Below, in pieces: positions 57,671 through 64,000 of a stretch of DNA of 64,000 nt. The notes beneath the pieces are model-generated. The model saw nothing but the letters and a program-made list of their open reading frames with translations. It did no database searches and was not told the DNA's origin. The stretch's first letter is position 1; every line of letters starts with the position of its first letter. This DNA comes from BJ22 sp021298375. Its GTDB lineage: Bacteria; Planctomycetota; Planctomycetia; Pirellulales; Pirellulaceae. Made by a program: the position numbers and the translations under genes. The stretch is from positions 44,078 through 108,077 of the forward strand of contig JBKDOL010000053.1 in the NCBI GenBank assembly GCA_046343015.1, in the 5' to 3' direction.

Positions 57671-58855
57671 TCAGCTCCGCTGGACTTTTCGCACGAGCGA
57701 GCTGCCCAGCAGCAGCATCACGACGTTGCCGAGCCAAACGGAAATCGGCGGAAGGTCTCCCGATTTGGCTTGCCCAACACCGAACATCAAGAGCGGGTAG
57801 TAGAGGACCAGGATGGGAATAAAGCAGAGTGCGAAGTTGGTCCAGAAGTCAAATTTGCGCAACTGAATCGCCAGTGGCGCGCCGACAAGCACAAAGCAGA
57901 GGCAGCTAAAGCCATTGGCCCAGCGACGCCACGGCTCTGCCAGCAGTCGATACTCGCGAAAAATTCCCTTTTCCAACTGGTAAAGGTCGGCGCCCCACTG
58001 GGGGTGGGTCAGACCAACGACATCTCCACCGACGACTTGGGAGACCAGCTTGAGGGCGAGGGCCTGTTGCTGGCTGTCGGTCAGCTGCTGTTGAGTTGCC
58101 AGCTCTTCGGGCATTTCTCGGAGCGAGAGATTGGAGGGGCTGTCTGCGACTCCCGATTTCTTGGTCACATCGCCCAGAGGGATTGGAAAATCCTTGCGAT
58201 CGATCCAGCTTTTGACTTGATTGCCCAGCATGATGTTGGCGTTGAGCAACTGAATGACGAGTTGGTCTTCGACCGGGTCGACAAGAATGCGAGCCCGCTC
58301 GGCGCGGATCTGCAGGCTGTTCTGGGGGTTGTCATCCTGGCGAACGATGAATGGATTGATCAGGTCCTGTCCCCGAATCTCGTCGACGTCAATATAGATT
58401 TTGCCTTTGGAGAAAGTTCCCTCGGCGCGAAGCATGGAGTAAATCGACTGGGCGGAAGAGTGCAGGATGACGCGGTAAATCCCGCGGCGACCCCAGGAAA
58501 CGCTGAGGTCGTTGAGATAAACCGTCAGGAGACTCATCAGGAAGGCAAAGATCAGACCAGGAATGATCAGCTTCAGGGGCGGGATGCCGAGCGCTTTGAC
58601 GGCGACCACTTCGTTGGTCGCGCTCATCCGGCCGTAGACTACCGTGGCCGCGAACAGAATCGTGCCCGGGATGGCAAAGCAAAGAGCCGTTGGGAGCGTG
58701 TAGGGAAGCAGCTGGAAAATGGCCGTGGCCGTCAGCTTCTCGCGCCAGGCCTCTTGAACCAGAAAGATCATGACCATCAAAGTCGTCATCGCCGTCAGCG
58801 CAAGCGCAAACGCCTTGAACAATTCGCTCAGGACGTACCGGGTGATGCAACTCAT
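57671..58855 (-). CDS. LptF/LptG-family permease
   Basis: 394 residues. Three N-terminal helices (ITRYVLSELFKAFALALTAM, FQLLPYTLPTALCFAIPGTI, IIPGLIFAFLMSLLTVYLN) surround RMSATNEVVAVKALGIPPL, the coupling segment of the YjgP/YjgQ family. A periplasmic beta-jellyroll and three C-terminal helices follow. LptF and LptG with LptB move LPS from the inner membrane to the periplasmic bridge. Whether it is LptF or LptG cannot be told, and the second permease and LptB are not in the window. With waaA and the O-antigen-ligase-like gene it supports an LPS outer membrane. It lies 161 bp after the PP2C gene on the same strand. Confidence 0.87.
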   Translation of the reverse strand: MSCITRYVLSELFKAFALALTAMTTLMVMIFLVQEAWREKLTATAIFQLLPYTLPTALCFAIPGTILFAATVVYGRMSATNEVVAVKALGIPPLKLIIPGLIFAFLMSLLTVYLNDLSVSWGRRGIYRVILHSSAQSIYSMLRAEGTFSKGKIYIDVDEIRGQDLINPFIVRQDDNPQNSLQIRAERARILVDPVEDQLVIQLLNANIMLGNQVKSWIDRKDFPIPLGDVTKKSGVADSPSNLSLREMPEELATQQQLTDSQQQALALKLVSQVVGGDVVGLTHPQWGADLYQLEKGIFREYRLLAEPWRRWANGFSCLCFVLVGAPLAIQLRKFDFWTNFALCFIPILVLYYPLLMFGVGQAKSGDLPPISVWLGNVVMLLLGSSLVRKVQRS

Positions 58856-59016
58856 GCGAGGGGCGGGCAGTAGACGACAGGAGAGTGTTGAGGCGGGCGT
58901 GCCGGTGGCATATGGGCAGGAGTGTAGCGGAAAGACGCTGTCCGGCCCCAGAGCAATTGCCCCCTTTGGTGGCCGCAGGCCGCAACGGCTTCAAGAGTCA
59001 TTTCGGGGCGATAAGC

Positions 59017-60306
59017 CTAAAGGTCGATGGACGTCCCGGCCGCGCCCGGTTGACTCCGCAGTTGGTCCATCAGGTTGCTGACCGCCAGGGCGTAATTTCG
59101 CAATGCGGCCCGCAACTCGCGATTTTGCTGGCCCTTGTCGGCTTCGCCCAGAAGCGTTGCTAGCTGCGAATAGTCGAGCTTCCAGTTGCGGCTGGATGCT
59201 TCCTCCCGAATTTGCTGCACCATGTTCTTGAGGTGGTTGACCAGTTCCCAACCCGCTTGAGAGCAATCGGTTTGGGTGTAGGGGCCTTTGCCGAACCGGA
59301 TGCCGCTGGGGGAAGAAACGGTGCCACTCGGTCCCGCGGTGAGTTTAAACAGGGGGACCAGAAGCATGACCAATCCGGCGATGGCGGGAGCGATCGCCCA
59401 CCACGATTTAGCCGCAATTAACAGCAGCGAGACGAGGAGCAGAATTGCTCCCAGCCCAGCGAGAATGATTAAGAAGTTCTGGTTGCCCGGAGGTGGAACG
59501 TTTAATTTCGGGAGTTCGACCGTATTCGGGAGCGGGGCGTTGACCCGCGCCAGCACGATGGTGGTGTTGTCCGGCCCGCCTCGCAGGTTGGCCAAGTGAA
59601 CCAGAAACTGAGCCGCTTCCGCCGGATGCAGCACCGCGAGCACCGCTCCGATTTCAGCATCGCTCACTTGGCCCGTCAGCCCGTCGCTGCACAGGAGATA
59701 GCTGTCGCCCGGTTGGATCGGGAACGGGCCTTCCAGATCGACTTGGACATCGGGATAAGGACCGAGCGACCGGGTGATGACATTTTTGGGAATCTTGTTC
59801 AGTTCTTCCTTGTTCGTCAGATTCCCTGCCGCCCGCATTTCCCAAACCAGGCTGTGGTCAAACGTCAACTGTTCGAGGCGGTGATTGCGAAAGCGGTAGA
59901 CGCGGCTGTCCCCGACGTGTGCCGCCAATGCCCCCTCGGGTGAGAGGGTGAGGACACTGCAAGTTGTCCCCATGTGATGAAACTCTTCGTTGGCCTGGCC
60001 TTTCCGGTGAATCTCCGCGTTGGCCTCGATAATCGCCCGTTTCAGCCGCTCGGCTCCAGTCGAGTCGCGGTACTTGCCGAGCAGCAGCGGAATCTGGTCG
60101 ACGGCCAATTTGCTGGCTAATTCCCCAGCCGCATGGGCGCCCATGCCGTCGGCCACAATGAACAGGTGGCCCCGCTTGCTCCACTGCTCCGAGTTTTGTG
60201 CCAAGGACACACAGAGGTTGTCCTGGTTGTTTGTGCGGCGCATTCCCAAGTCGGTCAGGGCGGCGACGGTCAGGTATTGTTCCCAGTTGGTGTTGCCGTC
60301 GCTCAT
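59017..60306 (-). CDS. PP2C-family protein phosphatase with C-terminal membrane helices
   Basis: 429 residues. PP2C/Stp1 motifs in order are GMRRTNNQDNL, LFIVADGMGAHAAGE, GTTCSVLTL, AAHVGDSRVYRF, ITRSLG, LLCSDGLTGQVSDAEI and RGGPDNTTIVLARV. All metal-binding aspartates appear present. After residue 275 two adjacent membrane helices (FLIILAGLGAILLLVSLLLI and WWAIAPAIAGLVMLLVPLF) and a helical C-terminal domain of about 100 residues follow. It should reverse Ser/Thr phosphorylation and so could counteract Hanks-type kinases such as that at 24970-25833. GAGTAATGAGC surrounds the start without a strong ribosome binding site. Confidence 0.93.
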   Translation of the reverse strand: MSDGNTNWEQYLTVAALTDLGMRRTNNQDNLCVSLAQNSEQWSKRGHLFIVADGMGAHAAGELASKLAVDQIPLLLGKYRDSTGAERLKRAIIEANAEIHRKGQANEEFHHMGTTCSVLTLSPEGALAAHVGDSRVYRFRNHRLEQLTFDHSLVWEMRAAGNLTNKEELNKIPKNVITRSLGPYPDVQVDLEGPFPIQPGDSYLLCSDGLTGQVSDAEIGAVLAVLHPAEAAQFLVHLANLRGGPDNTTIVLARVNAPLPNTVELPKLNVPPPGNQNFLIILAGLGAILLLVSLLLIAAKSWWAIAPAIAGLVMLLVPLFKLTAGPSGTVSSPSGIRFGKGPYTQTDCSQAGWELVNHLKNMVQQIREEASSRNWKLDYSQLATLLGEADKGQQNRELRAALRNYALAVSNLMDQLRSQPGAAGTSIDL

Positions 60307-60692
60307 TACTCTCTGTCGCTATCGCAAGCCGGTTTCAATGTCCGGGGCGCATCTGGGAAAGGCTGTTTCGCTGTCTCAGGACTCATTTTCTCCCACACAT
60401 CTTACTCTGCAAGCGGTTGCGAAAAAACGCGGAAGCTGGGGGCTGCGGGTAATTATTGGAGCATTTTTTCGCTCTCAAAGCTTCGGGAAAGTTGCTTTCG
60501 CGGCACTGGAATCGGGCTAGGCTTGCCCCCGGTCGGCTTCTATACTCCCGCCGCGCCAGGGTCGGGGCTGGAACGCTCTCGCAGTCCCGAACGCCGCGCT
60601 CGGTGAATTCAGGTCCGCAAATCGTTGGTGTCTGAACGCCAACCCCTGCGGCACAACCTGTCCCAATCTAACGCCATGTAACGAGTTCCGAG
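60307..60692. promoter_or_regulatory. 386-bp divergent gap
   Basis: It separates the PP2C gene (minus) from the PEGA lipoprotein gene (plus) and should contain both promoters. TATACT at about 60540 is -10-like but has no acceptable -35 at the right spacing. No repeat or gene is seen. Confidence 0.35.
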
Positions 60693-61205
60693 ATGTCACC
60701 CGTTGTCGAGCCGAATCCAATTCCGTCTCGAACCAGCCCGACCTCCAGGAGTTGGTTTGGGGGCATCGCCTCTGCTCCCTTTGTTTCGGCTGTCCAAAGT
60801 CTGATGGTCGTGGGAGTTCTGCTTGCAACCAGCGGCTGTGTCCAACGCCGAATGTTGGTCCGCAGCCAACCGGAAGGGGCGATGGTGACAATTGATCGCC
60901 AGGCAATTGGCCTGACACCCGTATCGGTCCCTTTTTCCTACTACGGGACTCGGGAAATTCAGCTGGAAAAAGACGGCTACCAGACGATCTCCGTACGGCA
61001 GCGTTTTCGGCCGCCATGGTATGAATGGTTTCCGCTGAGCTTCTTTTCGAACCACTTCGCGCTGCGTGAGATTCGCGACGTGAGGCGGCTCGATTTTGAG
61101 ATGCTCCCGAAAGTTCAAGTCTCTGAATACCAATTGATCGATCGGGCGAACCAGCTGCGGACCGACGTCGGCCGCGGAACGGTCACCACTCCCGTCTCCA
61201 AATAG
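60693..61205 (+). CDS. PEGA-domain lipoprotein
   Basis: 170 residues. A late lipobox (VVGVLLATSGCVQRR, Cys near residue 49) follows an unusually long N-terminal leader of about 35 residues. The PEGA pattern is SQPEGAMVTIDRQAIGLTPV...EIQLEKDGYQTISV. After that come an aromatic stretch (PPWYEWFPLSFFSNHFALRE) and a polar tail. PEGA is a surface beta domain of unknown role. The family is often around 150 residues in planctomycetes. The true start may be a later codon just before the membrane stretch (for example the Met of LMVVGVLL), but no ribosome binding site decides it. Confidence 0.8.
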   Translation: MSPVVEPNPIPSRTSPTSRSWFGGIASAPFVSAVQSLMVVGVLLATSGCVQRRMLVRSQPEGAMVTIDRQAIGLTPVSVPFSYYGTREIQLEKDGYQTISVRQRFRPPWYEWFPLSFFSNHFALREIRDVRRLDFEMLPKVQVSEYQLIDRANQLRTDVGRGTVTTPVSK

Positions 61206-61681
61206 CAGTCTCAAAATCGCAAATGGTCCTCCGCGCTTCCGGGCCGACGGAGCGAGGCGGATCGCAGTTGGATTCCAGGCTGTCAGGTTCCAGGCAAGTG
61301 GGGAGCGTGACATCTCGAAATCGTCACTCCGTGCCCCGGGACGCACCGCGTCTGTTCGAGGTGAACGGCGAGTTCCTTCGCTTGCTGCCCCAGGCGCATG
61401 GCCTGCTTCGGGAGTCAGGGAGCGGGGCGACTTCCAGCGATAGAGCTCGTCCCCAATACGAGACTTTCGCCGCGGTTTGGCCCCGAATCCCGATCAACTG
61501 GTGACCCGGCAGCGCGCGGCGCATTGCGGGAAAACCCGGTTTTTGAGAGTTACCAAGAGGCGACTCCCGCTCCCTGCGGAATCCAAGCCTCGGCCTCCAA
61601 GAGCAGTCAGAAAAAGCTGAAAAAGTCCCTGCCGGACTGGCAGAAAGTCGCCGGGAGGGCGGTTATATTAATTTTTCGGGC

Positions 61682-61756
61682 AAAAAAAATCCGACCGCAT
61701 CAGCTTGCGGGATGACTTGTTCGAGGCAAGTCGGGCCGATGCGGTCGGTGTTTTTT
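61682..61756. terminator. branched bidirectional hairpin with T-runs on both strands
   Basis: CCGACCGCATC at 61691-61701 pairs perfectly with GATGCGGTCGG at 61738-61748, followed by six T (61751-61756). Eight A precede it at 61682-61689, giving a T-run on the other strand. Inside, GACTTG at 61714-61719 pairs with CAAGTC at 61727-61732, making a second stem. It is almost 500 bp from either convergent gene end, far for an ordinary terminator, so a small RNA ending here is possible. Confidence 0.75.
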
Positions 61757-61780
61757 GTAAGAACTGAGCGACAATCTTCC

Positions 61781-61820
61781 CGGCAATGACAGCGGCTTCT
61801 CGGCAATGACAGCGGTTTCA
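61781..61820. repeat. 20-bp tandem duplication
   Basis: CGGCAATGACAGCGGCTTCT at 61781-61800 is repeated at 61801-61820 with changes only in the last five bases. Confidence 0.85.
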
Positions 61821-62221
61821 GCTGTGAAGGTGGTTCGCTTGGATTTGCCCTTCGCATGCACTGCACTCTTCATGCACTGCTCTTCATGCATCGCACTCCG
61901 GGTTGAGGCGCGAATTCAAGTAGTTGGGAAAGATTTTTCCCGCGAGCCGGCTGTTTCCGTGTTCATCAGGAGTGAATGGAAATACCGAGCTGAACGCAAT
62001 TGCCGCGAGTTACTCAGCTGAATGACTGAGTTGATTTCGGCTGGAGTTCGAGCTGGTCTGAAATCTGTTCTCCTCCGAACCGATGGAATGAGCCTGGGCA
62101 AAAGTCCTCGGCATCCGTTGCTTTGGGTAACGCTGACTCGCCACCGAATCGAGGTCAGTGGCGAGTCTGTTGAGCGTTCAGTCTTTGGGATTCAAGCTTC
62201 CATGCTGTGGGGTGAGGGAAT

Positions 62222-62986
62222 CTAGAAGTCGGTTCGGCTACCGCCGTCGCCACCACCACGGCCACCACCCTGACCACCGCCACCTTGGCCACCACGGCCG
62301 CCGCCACCTTGTCCACCGCGGCCGCCACCGCCCATCATCGGGAGTTCAACCTTTTCACCCTTGAGTTCTTCGAGGGCTTTCTTTTGCGAATCGCTTAGCA
62401 GTGCGAGCACTTCCTTGTCCATTTCAGCCCGAAGTTCCTGCATCTTGGCCATGGCGGCCTGCCGGTCACCGCCGGTTTCTTCCATGATCCCCTGCATCTT
62501 CTCTCGCATGCCGGTGGCCATGTCATCAAGTTTGCCTTGGATTTCTTCCTTCAGGTCGTCATCAATCTTCAGCTCTTTGGCGACGTCGGCATCGACCAAA
62601 GCGCGGGCGCCGGATGCTTGGGCGAAGATCCCGAGCAATCGCTTCTTTTGCTTGTCATCGAGCAGGCCCATGATTTCCTTTTCGGCGCCGGCCATCGCTT
62701 CCGGGTCCGGTCGGCCACCACCACCGCCACCGCCACCGCCACCACCGACCCCAGGCATGACGTCTTCCATGATGGCTTGGATTTCGGACACCTTGTCGTC
62801 AGACAAGTCGAGAGCCTTCTGGACGGATTCGGCCCGCAACAGCATCAAGCGGCTCATTCCGCGACCCATCCCACCCCGTCCGCCGCCGCCACCACCGCCC
62901 TGCCCGCGGCCTTGGGCCATGCTGGTTGCCGAAAGGGCGACCACAACCAACAAACAAGTCACACCAAAAACCACAGCTTTCTTCAT
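62222..62986 (-). CDS. exported Gly-rich protein, Spy/CpxP-like helical core
   Basis: 254 residues. After a signal peptide (MKKAVVFGVTCLLVVVALSA, then TSMAQ) come a Gly-rich stretch, a helical core, an 11-Gly run (PGV then Gly to GRPD), more helices and a Gly/Gln/Arg-rich tail. The helices carry the LTxxQ-like pattern LDLSDDKVSEIQAIM, MGLLDDKQKKRLLGI and LALLSDSQKKALEEL, as in Spy/CpxP-type periplasmic proteins that sense metals or act as chaperones. That family link is tentative. GGGGAG precedes ATG 62986; the frame extends 67 codons upstream without a signal sequence. Confidence 0.82.
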   Translation of the reverse strand: MKKAVVFGVTCLLVVVALSATSMAQGRGQGGGGGGGRGGMGRGMSRLMLLRAESVQKALDLSDDKVSEIQAIMEDVMPGVGGGGGGGGGGGRPDPEAMAGAEKEIMGLLDDKQKKRLLGIFAQASGARALVDADVAKELKIDDDLKEEIQGKLDDMATGMREKMQGIMEETGGDRQAAMAKMQELRAEMDKEVLALLSDSQKKALEELKGEKVELPMMGGGGRGGQGGGGRGGQGGGGQGGGRGGGDGGSRTDF

Positions 62987-63937
62987 GGATTTGCTCCCCA
63001 CTTTTTGAGTCGCCACCCTGTCGCGGACCAACCCGGGCCGGGGCGATAGCGTATTTAACCTAAGCTCCGCCTTTGAGTTGCGGCGGTTCGATAGGTTTTT
63101 TTGTGAACTGCCCGAGTTTGCCCGATAATGAGGTTGTCTCGAGGGGGCTGGCCTCTCCGGAGCGAAGGCTTGGCCAGATTGATTCACGTGGCGGAAGGCT
63201 CCGTTTTGACAGCGGATGTCCTTGCAAATTCAGGGGAAACGGCTAGACTGAGGCTCCCAATTGACAGGCGGTTTGCGGGGTTTCCGCGGCTGTCTCGGTC
63301 TGATATTCAGGACGGGCGATTCGTACAGGTCGGGTATCGGTTGCTGATGGAATCGTCGGCCTCGACCGATACGGTACCGGTGGCTGTCGGCTTGCCTTTA
63401 GATCTGTGTGTCGTTTGCCAGAGACCGACGGCATGGTTTGGTCGGCTCGGCTTGCGACAAGCGTGGCGTTAAGTTTAATGCCTCAGGAAGTTTGATGCCT
63501 CAGGCCGACGCTTCGTGCAGGTGGTTTCCGCCCGTCAATTTGATTGAGAAGCCGCGTGAGCGAAAAGCTCTAAAGCGGTTCACGAAAATGAGTGATTGAT
63601 AGGGGCCGCCTCCGGCAGCGATCAAAGCCTGACTCGACTCGGCGAGCTGACTTGAGAACGCTGTTTGTTTGCTCCCTTCGCCGCACGATGGTTCGGGCGG
63701 CACGGCAGTTTTGCTCAAGCCGCGGCGCCTTGGATCCTGGTGAGAAAACGGTTGGAAAAAGTTGAGTGATTGACGCGGCTTTGAGCCAGTTAGCGGCGTT
63801 GAGATAACGAGCGGCGTTGCGATAGCCAGCGGCCTTGAGCTAGACCAGCAACCTCCCACTAGCCACGCCGGTCCTGACGTAACAGTGAAACAATTGAGTT
63901 AGTAAGTTTTTCCGTTGTGAAGTGGTAAAGAAGACAC
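62987..63937. other. 951-bp gene-free stretch before rpsO
   Basis: No convincing gene. It should carry the divergent promoters for the Gly-rich protein and rpsO; none could be picked reliably. A 17-bp duplication, AAGTTTAATGCCTCAGG, lies at 63471-63487 and 63488-63504, and an 18-bp degenerate three-copy repeat at 63793-63846. GTATCGG and CCGATAC near 63335-63372 could pair across a long loop. A 114-codon plus-strand frame at 63128-63472 is discussed under rejected items. Confidence 0.5.
63793..63846. repeat. degenerate 18-bp tandem repeat, three copies
   Basis: GCGGCGTTGAGATAACGA, GCGGCGTTGCGATAGCCA and GCGGCCTTGAGCTAGACC follow each other at 63793-63810, 63811-63828 and 63829-63846, about 90 bp upstream of rpsO. 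Confidence 0.8.
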
Positions 63938-64000
63938 ATGACGATTTCGAAAGAACGTGTAGCGGAGTTGACCAAGCAATTTGGCAAGAATGAGAAGGAC
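63938..64000 (+). CDS. rpsO: 30S ribosomal protein S15, N-terminal part
   Basis: The first 21 codons (MTISKERVAELTKQFG, then KNEKD) match the S15 N-terminus, where a KE...I/L...FG..E.D segment precedes TGS; the rest lies beyond the window. S15 nucleates assembly of the central domain of the small subunit. AAAGAAG lies just upstream of the ATG. With only 21 residues visible the assignment is strong but not certain. pnp often follows rpsO but cannot be checked. Confidence 0.85.
   Translation, partial: MTISKERVAELTKQFGKNEKD

Larger units (their letters stand above)
61206..62221. other. 1016-bp gene-free stretch with a large hairpin and repeats
   Basis: No gene is convincing. It holds the branched hairpin/terminator at 61682-61756, a 20-bp duplication at 61781-61820, a degenerate CATGCACT repeat near 61855-61890, and a six-base stem ACTCAG/CTGAGT at 62012-62031. 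It lies between convergent genes, so promoters are not expected unless a small RNA is present. Confidence 0.5.

Noticed and set aside
57617..58873. 418-codon plus-strand frame opposite the LptF/G gene
   Set aside because: Charged, domain-free translation antisense to a membrane protein with family motifs.
63128..63472. 114-codon plus-strand frame upstream of rpsO
   Set aside because: No clear ribosome binding site, no recognisable domain, and composition intermediate between coding and shadow; not supported enough to call.
1..64000. CRISPR arrays, insertion sequences, integrases and phage genes
   Set aside because: None seen. The tandem repeats have no spacers, and no transposase, recombinase or capsid-like translation is present on either strand.

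Overview
The window reads as bacterial chromosome of a planctomycete, most likely of the Pirellula/Rhodopirellula type. It is GC-rich. It carries a planctomycete-style exported protein with two TIGR03000-like domains, a PVC-type propeller/HEAT/cytochrome c protein, a greatly enlarged SecA, many exported Gly- or Pro-rich proteins, and LPS genes (waaA, an O-antigen-ligase-like protein, an LptF/G permease). Housekeeping genes such as rpsR, clpX, aroK, holA, truA, asd and rpsO sit singly among unrelated genes, which is usual for this phylum. No insertion sequence, prophage, CRISPR array or rRNA was seen.

Layout. 0-9.4 kb: end of an unknown gene, a polyprenyl synthase and a chorismate-lyase-like gene, rpsR, then a tight cluster of thioesterase, LolD-like ATPase, methyltransferase and FtsX-type permease. 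9.4-23.4 kb: tRNA-Leu(CAA), a sigma-54 activator, the protease Prc, an MBL hydrolase, secA-waaA, dtd, a YdjM-like membrane protein and a CvpA-like protein. 23.7-41.7 kb: almost all genes on the minus strand (accA, kinase, truA, asd, an HTTM pair, the TIGR03000-like protein, an exported PIMT, an O-antigen-ligase-like protein, a lipoprotein, holA, a large two-module exported protein), with one CPBP protease on plus. 42.5-57.5 kb: plus strand (clpX, aroK, prepilin peptidase, OmpA-like lipoprotein, an RND efflux pair, the large cytochrome). 57.6-64 kb: LptF/G and PP2C on minus, a PEGA lipoprotein on plus, a Gly-rich Spy-like protein on minus, and the start of rpsO.

The most notable signal is not a gene. 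In the 376-bp gap between the convergent cvpA-like and accA genes lies a 28-bp dif-like XerC/XerD site (23530-23557). Octamers matching GGGNAGGG (the E. coli KOPS consensus) are all on the plus strand to its left (8 of 8) and nearly all on the minus strand to its right (6 of 7), so they point at the site from both sides. Gene orientation flips at the same place. I infer that the window spans the chromosome dimer resolution site and replication terminus.

Other notable features are short tandem repeats whose unit differs at each locus and which often touch or include gene stop codons; a SecA with a four-fold internal repeat and an inserted small beta-barrel resembling one in the cytochrome of the same window; an SdpA/SdpB-like membrane pair; an exported isoaspartyl methyltransferase; and several strong hairpins in gene-free DNA. 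Functions are assigned from motifs seen in the translations. No database search was run.
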